From assembly GCF_028291745.1 (NCBI RefSeq), contig NZ_JAQGNQ010000083.1:40532-104531 (forward strand): DNA of 64,000 nucleotides. The letters run 5' to 3'. This document shows positions 9,657 to 18,803 of this stretch, in pieces. The stretch comes from Ramlibacter sp. (GTDB taxonomy: Bacteria > Pseudomonadota > Gammaproteobacteria > Burkholderiales > Burkholderiaceae_C). Both the position numbers and the translations under genes were made by a program. Each line of letters opens with the position of its first letter. Within the stretch, counting starts at the first letter, position 1. Below the pieces are notes generated by a model. It did not search any database. It saw only the letters and a list, made by a program, of their open reading frames with translations, and was not told the origin of the DNA.

Positions 9657-10187
9657 ATGGGGGCTCGCTCCCGTCGACCTGCAGCTGGCGATCGAGGCAG
9701 CGCTGAGCGGCGACGTGATGGTGGTATGGCGATACAGCGGTTTCCCGATTGGAACGCGTGGAGTGGGACGTCTCCCACCGAGCAGCGGGTGCGTTCCTGT
9801 CGCGTGCGAACTCTGCCCTGGCGCACCGTGGTCGAGTCAGCCCTAGGACGCCTCCGGCGGCTTCGGCTCAGGCGAAGGAAAGCACAAGATGAACAAGGAC
9901 CAGGCGCAAGACAGGAGGAGGCGGCGCCGAGCGCCCACGCTGTGCAGCCGGGCAAGAAGCCGCACATGATGCCTGCCGTCGACGCGGGCGTGCTCGACAC
10001 CGCTGCGCCCGCGCACGGCGAGCAGGTGGTCCGGCAGGCCGTTGGCTGGCCACGACGGCCGCGCGGCGGCACCGCCTCGAAAGACCTTCCAAGTCGGGCT
10101 TCGTCCAAACAGGCGCAAGATGCGTCTTTCGCCCCGAGATGGACACCAGCGCGTGGCACCGTCCGGCGCACCTACCGGAGTCTCAGC
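9657..10187. other. 531-bp gap; one small hairpin, no recognised gene
   Basis: An open frame runs through this stretch into the next small gene, but its composition is Arg-rich and looks like a GC-driven shadow. A perfect hairpin GTGGGA-CGTC-TCCCAC at 9763-9778, about 107 nt after the kinase stop and without a T-run, may end the kinase operon. Nothing else is recognisable. Confidence 0.4.
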
Positions 10188-10418
10188 ATGACCAGCGCAA
10201 GCGCACAGGCACCGTTGCCTGAAGACCCCCGTACCTTCGTATCCAGCGACATGGCGGCATTGGCCTCGCACATGGACGCCTGCAAGCAGTCGCAAGGCCG
10301 CTTCGTTTCCTTGCGTCTGGGCGGGGACCTGCTGCGCGGGCTCGTTTCGTCACGCATCGTGAGCACCGGCGCGCTGCTCGGCGTGGCGGTGCTGGCGCTG
10401 TTGCTGTACCTCGCCTGA
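10188..10418 (+). CDS. Small tail-anchored membrane protein coupled to the cyclic glucan synthase
   Basis: A 76-aa protein that I do not recognise. The ATG at 10188 has a CGGAG ribosome site about 8 nt upstream. The first 50 residues are soluble, and a hydrophobic helix at about residues 56-76 (STGALLGVAVLALLLYLA) ends exactly at the C-terminus, as in tail-anchored proteins. Its stop overlaps the frame of the giant glucan synthase that follows (CTGA at 10415-10418). It could be an accessory of that membrane enzyme. Alternatively, it could be the displaced N-terminus of the synthase after a frameshift. Confidence 0.5.
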   Translation: MTSASAQAPLPEDPRTFVSSDMAALASHMDACKQSQGRFVSLRLGGDLLRGLVSSRIVSTGALLGVAVLALLLYLA

Positions 10419-13400
10419 AAGCCGCCGATCGGGCCGGCATCGACTGGCTGGCAGCCCTCACCCCCTACGCCCGCGACCTCCTGCAATCCGCAGGCGAGAT
10501 CGAGCCGCCGATCCGCGCGGAGCTGTTCGGCCGGCACCGCTTCGAGGAGCACGGCCGCAGCCTTGCCGCCGCGCAGGTGGTCCAGGAGGGCGGCGACCGC
10601 CGCGGCCCCGCATTCTTCCCGCGCGTCGAACAAAACCTCAAGGCGCTGCGCCGGGCCTACGACCAGGTCGCAATCACCTCCAGCAGCGGCCACTACGTCA
10701 CGCCCGCGGCCGACTGGTTGCTGGACAACTTCCACCTCGTCGAAGCCCAACTTGAACAGATCCGCGAAGGCGTGCCTGGCCGGTATTACGCGGATCTGCC
10801 CAAACTCGCGCACGCGCCGCTTGCCGGCCTGCCGCGCGTCTATGGCATCGCCTGGGCGTATGTCGCTCACACGGACAGCGTGCTCGATCCGGAAATCCTG
10901 AGCGCCTTCCTCGACGCCTACCAGGAGGTCAGCGAGCTTCGCCTCGCCGAGCTCTGGGCATTGCCCACCACATTGCGTGTGGTGCTGCTGGAAAATCTTC
11001 GCCGGATGGCGGACGAGATCGCATCCGGCAAGGTTGCCCGTGAGCTGGCGCACGCTGTGGGCGACCTTGCCGCCAGCGTGACCGAGGCGCAGCTCGACCT
11101 GCTGGATGCGCAGGTGACACGCGTTGGCTTGCGCCGGGCCTGGCTGGCGCAGCTCTGGCAGCGAATTCCGGCGGACGGGGCCGACGGCTCGCCGGGCTTG
11201 ACCAGGTGGATGGAGAAGAACTGTCCCGACGGGCCAGCCCTGGTGATGGAAAGCCAGACCGCACAGGTCACGGCCAACCTCACGGTCGGCAACATCATCA
11301 CCACACTGCGGCTGATCGGGCAGCTCGACTGGGTCGACCTGATCGAGCCGGTGAGCCGCTCGCTGCAGGCCCTGCGCCAGCTTCCCAGCTTCGCGCGCGA
11401 AAGCGAGCTCACGCGCCAGCAGATCACGCGCGCCATGGAGCAGCTCGCGCGCCACAGTCGCAAGCCCGAACTGCAGGTCGCGCAAGCGGTCGTGGCCATC
11501 GCCCAGGCCAGCGCGGGTCCGGCGGTGGAGCAGACGGCCGGCTACTACCTGATAGGCGAAGGCCGCGGCGCCCTCGCGGCCTCGCTGGGCCTTCCTGCAG
11601 GCGGCAAAACAGGCCGCCGCGCGCGCCTGCCGCTGTACATCGGTGCGATCGCGCTGGGCACCATCGTCTTGCTGTTCCTGGCCTCGCGCCGGCTGGACCT
11701 CCAAGGGCTGACAGGCGTCCTGTTCCTGTTCCTGCTGGCATGGCCGGCAAGCGAAGCGGCCGCGTCGCTGGTGCACCGGCTGCTGGCCGAATCCCTGAAA
11801 GTACAGTTGCTGCCAAGGCTGGAGCTGGCAGCGGGCATCCCACCGGGAAGCGCCGTGCTGGTGGTGATCCCGACGATGCTCACGGCACCAGCGTCGACCC
11901 GTCTGCTGCTGCAGCAGCTGGAGCGCCACTGGCTCGCCAACCGCGAGCAGCATGCGCAGTTCGCACTCCTGACCGACTGGACCGATGCCGATGCCGAGAC
12001 GCTGCATACCGACGCGCCGCTGCTGGCCGATGCGCTGGCGCAGGTCGATGCACTCAATGCACGTGTGCCTGTCGCTGATGGCGCGCAGCCGCGCTTCCTG
12101 TTGATCCATCGGCCGCGCCGCTGGTGCGAGACCCAGCGGCGCTGGCTGGGATGGGAGCGCAAACGCGGCAAGCTGGAGTTGCTGGTGCGCGCGCTCGCGA
12201 CCGGGGCGTGGCAGGGCTTCGAGCCGCTTGCGCCGACGCTGCGCCTGCAGCAAGGGATCCGTTTCGTGCTGACGCTGGACAGCGACACCGGCCTGCCACC
12301 CGGCGCGCTGCGCGAACTGGTGGCGGTCGCCGACCATCCGCTGAATGCGCCCCGCGTGGACCCGGCCAGCCGCCGCGTCGTGGCCGGCTACGGCATCCTG
12401 CAGCCGCAGCTGGTCACACCGCTGACGCCCGATGGCAGGAACACGCGCTTTCACCGGCTGTTCGCCGGCCAGGCCGGAATCGACCCCTACAACAGTGCCG
12501 TGTCCGACGTCTACCAGGACCTGTTCGGCACCGCCAGCTTCAGCGGCAAGGGCCTGCTGAATGTGCACGCTTGCCATGCGGTGCTCGACGGCCGCCTGCC
12601 GGACGAATCGATCCTGAGCCACGACCTGCTCGAAGGGGCGATCGCCCGTTGCGGCTATGTGAGCGACGTCGCATTGGTCGAGGAGTTTCCGCAGCACCCG
12701 GGAGTCGCGGCATCGCGCCTGCACCGCTGGACGCGCGGCGACTGGCAGTTGCTCCCTGTGATGATCAAGGCCCGCGCCTTCGGCATCGATGCGCTGGGAC
12801 TGTGGAAGATGGGTGACAACCTGCGACGCTCGCTCGTGTTGCCCGCCTGCGCCGTACTGCTCGCGTTGTCGGTCTTCGAGGGTTCGCTGCATCCGGTCGG
12901 CGCGATCGTGATGGTCTTCGGTGCACTGCTCGCGGGCCCCATGCTGGGCGCACTGGCCGGGCTGGTGCCGACGCGCGGCGGTATCGCCTGGCGCCACTTT
13001 TTCCATGTCGGGAAGACGGAGTTGCTGCGTGCGCTCGCCGCCTCGGCGTGGCAATTCAGCCAGCTCGCGGCGCAGGCCGTGCTCCTGGCCGATGCGATTG
13101 CACGCTCGCTCTGGCGCATGGGCGTCAGCCGACGCAAGCTGCTGGAATGGACGACGGCGGAGCAGGCACAGGGCGCTGCACGCGACCACCTGCCGTCCTT
13201 CGTGCGGCAGCACGGCCCCGCGTCGCTGCTGTGCGCTGCACTCGGCGTAGCGTCGCTCTGGGGCCGGCACCCGGTCGCCGGCATCCTCCTGTTCTCGTTC
13301 TGGGCCTGTTCGCCGCTGGTCAGCTGGTGGTCGGCGATCACGCAGGGGCGCACAGCGCTGGGAGAGCTACGCGATCGGGACCGGTTGTACCTGCAGGAGC

Positions 13401-16400
13401 TGGCGCGCGACACGTGGCGTTTCTTCGAGCGAACGGTCGGCGCGGAAGATAACCATCTGCCCCCCGACAACCTGCAGCTGGTGCCGGAGCCGACCATCGC
13501 CCACCGCACCTCGCCCACCAATATCGGCCTGTACCTGGTGGCGGTCTGCTGTGCCCGGGAATTCGGCTGGATCAGTACCGGGGAACTGACCGCCCGCCTG
13601 CAGGCGACGCTGGATACGATGGACCGCCTGCCGCGCCACCGCGGGCACCTGCTGAACTGGTACGACACCAGGACGCTGGAGATCCTGCCGCCCGCCTACG
13701 TGTCGACCGTGGACAGCGGCAACCTCGCCGGCCTTTTGCTGACCGTGGCGCAGGCGTGCCGGGCGCTGGCGCGTGCGGGCACCGACGGCACTGGGGTACG
13801 TGCCGAGCTGCTGCTCCTGGCGGACCGTTCGCGCGAACTGGCCATGGCGATGGACTTTCGCTGCCTGTACGACGGCAAGCGGCACCTGTTCCACATCGGC
13901 CTGCGGGTGCAGGAACAGGCTCTCGATGCCAGCTACTACGACCTGCTCGCGTCCGAATCGCGCTTGACCAGCCTGCTCGCGATCGCCAAGGGTGACGTGC
14001 CGCGCCGGCACTGGTCCGCATTGGGCCGGCCCTTCCTGTCGGTCGGCGTGGTCGCCGGACTCAAGTCGTGGTCCGGCTCGATGTTCGAGTACCTGATGCC
14101 GTCGCTGCTGTTGCCTGAACCCGCTGGGGGCCTGCTGCATTCCGCCTCCTGCGCCGCCGTCGCCGAACAGCGCGCCTGCGGCGAGGCGCTGGGGTTGCCG
14201 TGGGGCATTTCGGAATCGGCGTATTTCGCGCAGGACCATTCCCTGGCCTTCCAGTACGGGCCCTTCGGCGCACCGCGACTGGCGCTGCGTCGCACGCCGA
14301 CCGCGGAACGGGTGATCGCGCCGTACGCCACGCTGCTGGCGACGATGTTCGAGCCGCGGGATGCCACTGCCAACCTGCAGCGGCTGCAGGAGCTCGGGGG
14401 TCGCGGCGAGCTCGGCATGTTCGAGGCGCTGGACTGCACCGCTTCGCGCCAGGCGGCGACGCAACCTTACACGGTGGTCGAAACCTTCATGGCACACCAC
14501 CAGGGCATGGCCTTGGCGGCCCTGTGCGACGTGCTGTGCGCCGGCGCGCCGCGGCGCTGGCTGTCGGCCGACCCGATGATCGCGGCGCACGAAGTGCTGC
14601 TGCACGAGAGCACGCCCAGGCAGATCGTGGAGAGCGCCGACCCCAGGCAGCCGCCCGCACCCGGCAGCAGTGCGCAGGCGCCGGTGTTCCAGGCCCGCAA
14701 GGTCGACCCGGCCACCCGCGGCTGGAAACCGACGCACCTGTTGTCCAACGGCCGCTACAGCGTGGCCCTGCGTCCGAGCGGGGCGGGCGTGAGCCGCTGG
14801 CAGGGGCAGAACATCACGCGCTGGCGCGACGACCTGCTGCGCGACGACTTCGGCAGCTTTTTCTACGTGTCGCGCCCGGACCGCACAGCTCTGGTCTCGC
14901 TCACCTCCAGTCCCGCCCCCGGGGCGAACTGGCGCTACCAGGCGCGCTTCATGGCCGACCGGGTCGAGTTCGACGCACAGGGGGACGACCTGGCTTGCGG
15001 CGTCACGGTGCTGGTCAGCCCGGAGGACGACACCGAGCTGCGCATCGTCACCTTGCGCAATACCGGCAAGAGCACCGCCACCTGGGAGCTGGTGTCCAGC
15101 TTCGAGCCGGTGCTGGCCGCTGCGGCGGCCGACGAGGCGCATCCCGCGTTCTCCAACCTGTTCATCCACACCAGCTGGCAGCCGCAATCGCGCGCCCTGG
15201 TGATGACGCGCAGGCCGCGCCTGCAAGGCGACCCCGAGATCGCAGCCGCTCATTTCCTGGCCGGCGCCGAAGGCGAGCTGGTTTCGGTTCAGTGCATCAC
15301 CGACCGCCGTGCGTTCCGTGGGCGCAACCGGGCCGTCGCGGATCCGGCGCTCGCTTCCGAGTCCAGGGATGGCGATGGTGCGCCGGTGAACGGCCTCGAT
15401 CCCGTCGCCTGCCTGCGCGTGCGAGTGCGGCTGGCGCCGGGCGCGCTGGCGCGCCTGACGTTCGCCACGACCGCGGCACCCCAGGCAACGGAGCTGGCCG
15501 CCCGCATCGACAGCTACCGGCAGCCGATGCACGTGGAGCGCGCGGTGCGCATGGCGGCCACGCTGGCCCAGGTGCGGCTGCGGGACCTCGGGCTGACGCC
15601 GGGCGAGAACATCGCCCTGCAGGACTTCACGACCGCGCTCATGTACAGCGCGCCCCGCGCCGCCCCGGAACCCGGGCCGATCGACCAGCGACAGCTCTGG
15701 CGCTTCGGCCTCTCGGGCGACAAGCCGATCCTGCTGGTTCGCATCCATTCCGCCGACGGCATACCGCTGCTGCGTTCATTGCTGCGCGCCCAGCCCTGGT
15801 GGACCTTCGGCGGTCTGCCGGTGGACGTGGTGGTTCTCAACAGCGAACCCAATTCCTACCTGATGCCGCTGCAACGCGAGATCCTGGCCTTGCGGGACCG
15901 CCTGCTGCAAGTGGTGCGCAACAGCTTTCCGCGCAGCGAGGAGGCCGGCTTCTTCCTGCTGCGCAATCAGGAGGTCTCGCCCTCGGAGACGGCTGCGTTG
16001 GCCGGCTTGGCGCGGGTGATCCTCACGGCCGACGGGCGCCCGCTGGAGGCGCAGGCGGCTGCCCGGCGCGAGCTCTGGGCCGGGCCGCCGCTGCAGCCGC
16101 TGGCACCGGTAGCGACCGCGATCGACACGGGCGCCGTCGCAAGGATCCGCGTTGCCGCGCCAACGGGTGAATTCGACGCCGCCACCGGTGAGTTCCGCTT
16201 CGAGCTCGCGCCGGGCCAGGCGCCGCCGCGTCCGTGGGTCAACGTGATTGCCAACCGCGGCTTCGGCTTCCAGGTGTCGGAGGCGGGCAGCGGGTACACG
16301 TGGGCCGTGAACAGCCGCCTGCACCAGCTCACTGCCTGGTCCAACGATCCGGTGGCGGACCCGGCGGCGGAACACTGGCTGCTGCAGGACCTGGACAGCG

Positions 16401-18565
16401 GCGAAGTGTTCAGTGTCACGCGGGCCGGCGGGCCGCTGCGGGTGCGGCACGGCCAGGGTTACACGGTGTTCGAAAGTTCACGCGCCGGCCTGGAGGTGGA
16501 AGCGACCTTCTTCGCCGACCTCGTGGACTCGGTCAAGGTCGTGCGCGTGCAACTGCGCAATGACGCAGGCACCCGCTTGCGGCTGCGCGCGCTGGGACTG
16601 GTCGAATGGCAGCTGGGCGCCAACCGTGGCGACCGGCGCGGCGTCCTGACCTGGAAAGGGTCCGACCTGGCGGCACTGTTCGCGCAGCAGCGCGAGCAAC
16701 GTGCAGGCTTCGGCGGGCACACCGCGTTCCTGTCGGTCCAGGGTGGGGTGCCGCTCGCGCAATGGACCTGCGACCGTGCCGAGTTCTTCGATGGCACGGG
16801 TCGAATAGGCCTGCCTGCGACCCTGGCAGGGCGCAGCGGGCCAGGCCTGGACCCCTGCGCGGCGATCGCCGGCGACTTCGTCCTTGCCGCCGGCGAGGAT
16901 GCTTCGTTCACGTTTGTGCTGGGCCACGCGACCTCGCCCGAAGCGGCGCGGCAGCTGGCCGCCGGCTGGAGTGGCCGCGACCCGCTGCAGGCGTTGGCGC
17001 AGGTCAAGCGCTGGTGGTCGGGGCTGAACGATGCGGTGCAGGTCACGACCCCGGACCCGCTGTTCGACGCGCTGGTGAACCGCTGGCTGCTGTACCAGAC
17101 CGTGAGCTGCCGGCTCTGGTCCAAGGCCGGCTTCTACCAGGCCGGCGGCGCGTCCGGCTTTCGCGACCAGTTGCAGGATGCGATGGCGCTGACGCTGGCC
17201 GACCCCGGGCGCCTGCGCGAGCAGATCGTCCTCAACGCCTCGCGTCAGTTCCAGGAGGGGGACGTGCAGCACTGGTGGCACGCTCCCGGCGGCGAAGGCG
17301 TGCGGACCCATTTCTCGGACGACCTGCTCTGGCTGCCGTACGCCTGCGCGCACTACCTGGAGGCGACCGGCGACGCCACGCTGCTGGACCAGCAGGTGCC
17401 CTTCATCGAGGGCGCGGCCATTCCGGCGGGCGCCGAAGACGCGTACTACACGCCGGCCGTTTCGGCGGATGGCGCCAGCGTGTACGAGCACTGTGCGCGC
17501 ACCATCGACCGCAGCCTGCCGGTGGGCGTGCATGGACTGCCGCTGATGGGCACGGGCGACTGGAACGACGGCATGAACCGCGTCGGGCACCAGGGGCGCG
17601 GCGAGTCGGTGTGGCTCGCGTGGTTCCTGTGCGCCGTCACCGAGCAGTTCGCGCCCCTGGCAACGGCGCGCGGCGAGGGCGAAAGGGCGCAGCGCTGGCT
17701 GCGCTCGCGCGACGGCTGGATCGCGGCGCTGCACGGTGCGGGATGGGACGGCAGTTGGTTCCGGCGCGCCTTTTTCGACGACGGCGAGCCGTTGGGGTCC
17801 GCAGCGAACAGCGAGTGCCGCATCGATCTCATTGCGCAGTCCTGGGCCGTGCTTTCCGGCGCTTCAACGCCGGCCTTCACCGCGCCCGCGCTGGCGGCCG
17901 TCGAGCAGCATCTGTTCGATGCGGATGCCGCTCTGCTGCTGCTGCTGGCGCCGCCGCTGGAGCACTCGGCCCACAACCCGGGCTACATCCAGGCCTATCC
18001 GCCGGGCGTGCGCGAGAACGGTGGGCAGTATTCGCACGCCGCCGTGTGGGGCCTGATGGCGCAGGCGCTGGCCGGAGATCCGGAAGCGGCGTGGCGCAGC
18101 TTCAAGGGCATCAGCCCTGCGCACCGCAGCCGCGACCCGCGACAGGCAGCAGCCTATGAGCTCGAGCCCTACGTCACGGCAGGTGACACCTTCGGCGCCG
18201 CTCCCTATGTCGGCCGCGGCGGGTGGAGCTGGTACACGGGCTCGGCCGGCTGGCTGTACCGCGCCGCAGTCGAAACCTTGTTGGGGCTGCAGGTGCGTCC
18301 GGGCGCCCTCGCACTCTCGCCCCGGCTGCCAGCCCACTGGCCATCGTTCGAACTGCGCCTGAAGGTGCAGCAGCGCCACATCACGCTGCACTGGGAACGG
18401 GACTTGCACCCGTCGCGCCTGCTGCAGCCGGATGTGCAGGTCGGGTGGGGTGAGTGGGTCGACTTCGAGAGGCTGCCGGCGCAGGCAGTGCTGCTGGTGT
18501 GCGGCGAGGCACCTGCGATGCCGCCATCGCAAGTCGAACCGCCGGCCGTGCCGCAACCGGCATGA
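10415..18565 (+). CDS. ndvB: Cyclic beta-1,2-glucan synthase (GT84 + GH94), atypical start
   Basis: A giant inner-membrane enzyme of the NdvB/ChvB family that makes cyclic beta-1,2-glucan from UDP-glucose and transfers it to the periplasm. Numbered from 10415: an N-terminal initiation/elongation region; membrane helices near residues 410-455; a GT84 glycosyltransferase domain with DSD at about 622 and a RxxRW-type motif (RLHRWTRGDW) near 770; more helices to about 950; a glycoamylase-like segment near 1300-1500; and a GH94 phosphorylase-like region whose GDWNDGMNRVG carries the catalytic Asp near 2385, for chain-length control. Length is about 2,716 aa against 2,800-2,870 usual. The frame is open from 10223 but has no ATG, GTG or TTG before GTG 10577, which lies after the conserved PIRAELF segment. 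CTG at 10415, overlapping the upstream stop, is the best-placed start. A 24-codon frame overlaps the stop (ATGA at 18562). Confidence 0.88.
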   Translation: MKAADRAGIDWLAALTPYARDLLQSAGEIEPPIRAELFGRHRFEEHGRSLAAAQVVQEGGDRRGPAFFPRVEQNLKALRRAYDQVAITSSSGHYVTPAADWLLDNFHLVEAQLEQIREGVPGRYYADLPKLAHAPLAGLPRVYGIAWAYVAHTDSVLDPEILSAFLDAYQEVSELRLAELWALPTTLRVVLLENLRRMADEIASGKVARELAHAVGDLAASVTEAQLDLLDAQVTRVGLRRAWLAQLWQRIPADGADGSPGLTRWMEKNCPDGPALVMESQTAQVTANLTVGNIITTLRLIGQLDWVDLIEPVSRSLQALRQLPSFARESELTRQQITRAMEQLARHSRKPELQVAQAVVAIAQASAGPAVEQTAGYYLIGEGRGALAASLGLPAGGKTGRRARLPLYIGAIALGTIVLLFLASRRLDLQGLTGVLFLFLLAWPASEAAASLVHRLLAESLKVQLLPRLELAAGIPPGSAVLVVIPTMLTAPASTRLLLQQLERHWLANREQHAQFALLTDWTDADAETLHTDAPLLADALAQVDALNARVPVADGAQPRFLLIHRPRRWCETQRRWLGWERKRGKLELLVRALATGAWQGFEPLAPTLRLQQGIRFVLTLDSDTGLPPGALRELVAVADHPLNAPRVDPASRRVVAGYGILQPQLVTPLTPDGRNTRFHRLFAGQAGIDPYNSAVSDVYQDLFGTASFSGKGLLNVHACHAVLDGRLPDESILSHDLLEGAIARCGYVSDVALVEEFPQHPGVAASRLHRWTRGDWQLLPVMIKARAFGIDALGLWKMGDNLRRSLVLPACAVLLALSVFEGSLHPVGAIVMVFGALLAGPMLGALAGLVPTRGGIAWRHFFHVGKTELLRALAASAWQFSQLAAQAVLLADAIARSLWRMGVSRRKLLEWTTAEQAQGAARDHLPSFVRQHGPASLLCAALGVASLWGRHPVAGILLFSFWACSPLVSWWSAITQGRTALGELRDRDRLYLQELARDTWRFFERTVGAEDNHLPPDNLQLVPEPTIAHRTSPTNIGLYLVAVCCAREFGWISTGELTARLQATLDTMDRLPRHRGHLLNWYDTRTLEILPPAYVSTVDSGNLAGLLLTVAQACRALARAGTDGTGVRAELLLLADRSRELAMAMDFRCLYDGKRHLFHIGLRVQEQALDASYYDLLASESRLTSLLAIAKGDVPRRHWSALGRPFLSVGVVAGLKSWSGSMFEYLMPSLLLPEPAGGLLHSASCAAVAEQRACGEALGLPWGISESAYFAQDHSLAFQYGPFGAPRLALRRTPTAERVIAPYATLLATMFEPRDATANLQRLQELGGRGELGMFEALDCTASRQAATQPYTVVETFMAHHQGMALAALCDVLCAGAPRRWLSADPMIAAHEVLLHESTPRQIVESADPRQPPAPGSSAQAPVFQARKVDPATRGWKPTHLLSNGRYSVALRPSGAGVSRWQGQNITRWRDDLLRDDFGSFFYVSRPDRTALVSLTSSPAPGANWRYQARFMADRVEFDAQGDDLACGVTVLVSPEDDTELRIVTLRNTGKSTATWELVSSFEPVLAAAAADEAHPAFSNLFIHTSWQPQSRALVMTRRPRLQGDPEIAAAHFLAGAEGELVSVQCITDRRAFRGRNRAVADPALASESRDGDGAPVNGLDPVACLRVRVRLAPGALARLTFATTAAPQATELAARIDSYRQPMHVERAVRMAATLAQVRLRDLGLTPGENIALQDFTTALMYSAPRAAPEPGPIDQRQLWRFGLSGDKPILLVRIHSADGIPLLRSLLRAQPWWTFGGLPVDVVVLNSEPNSYLMPLQREILALRDRLLQVVRNSFPRSEEAGFFLLRNQEVSPSETAALAGLARVILTADGRPLEAQAAARRELWAGPPLQPLAPVATAIDTGAVARIRVAAPTGEFDAATGEFRFELAPGQAPPRPWVNVIANRGFGFQVSEAGSGYTWAVNSRLHQLTAWSNDPVADPAAEHWLLQDLDSGEVFSVTRAGGPLRVRHGQGYTVFESSRAGLEVEATFFADLVDSVKVVRVQLRNDAGTRLRLRALGLVEWQLGANRGDRRGVLTWKGSDLAALFAQQREQRAGFGGHTAFLSVQGGVPLAQWTCDRAEFFDGTGRIGLPATLAGRSGPGLDPCAAIAGDFVLAAGEDASFTFVLGHATSPEAARQLAAGWSGRDPLQALAQVKRWWSGLNDAVQVTTPDPLFDALVNRWLLYQTVSCRLWSKAGFYQAGGASGFRDQLQDAMALTLADPGRLREQIVLNASRQFQEGDVQHWWHAPGGEGVRTHFSDDLLWLPYACAHYLEATGDATLLDQQVPFIEGAAIPAGAEDAYYTPAVSADGASVYEHCARTIDRSLPVGVHGLPLMGTGDWNDGMNRVGHQGRGESVWLAWFLCAVTEQFAPLATARGEGERAQRWLRSRDGWIAALHGAGWDGSWFRRAFFDDGEPLGSAANSECRIDLIAQSWAVLSGASTPAFTAPALAAVEQHLFDADAALLLLLAPPLEHSAHNPGYIQAYPPGVRENGGQYSHAAVWGLMAQALAGDPEAAWRSFKGISPAHRSRDPRQAAAYELEPYVTAGDTFGAAPYVGRGGWSWYTGSAGWLYRAAVETLLGLQVRPGALALSPRLPAHWPSFELRLKVQQRHITLHWERDLHPSRLLQPDVQVGWGEWVDFERLPAQAVLLVCGEAPAMPPSQVEPPAVPQPA

Positions 18566-18803
18566 GCCGCACTGTGACGGGCCGAGAGCTCGCCTGGGGT
18601 GTCACGAGCGTGATGCTGCGCTACGCACCGCGTTGAGCGGGCTCACTGGCCGCCGGCGAACGGGAGGTAAGGCAGCACCAGCGTCAGGGCGATTGAGATA
18701 GCCGCCCGATCTGTGATCCCTCGCATGTCATCTGGCCAGCTTCGGCATTACGTGCACACGTTGCAGCGCACGGCAAAGTGAGACGGACCGCGTTCAGCGG
18801 AGG

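Noticed and set aside
9657..10187. In-frame N-terminal extension of the 76-aa tail-anchored protein to 9657
   Set aside because: The extension is Arg/Pro/Gly-rich and unlike a protein domain, while ATG 10188 has its own ribosome site.
10172..13270. Minus-strand open frame of over 1,000 codons opposite the glucan synthase
   Set aside because: Composition is Arg/Gln/His-rich with no domain, and it is fully antisense to a strongly conserved gene. High GC creates such shadows.
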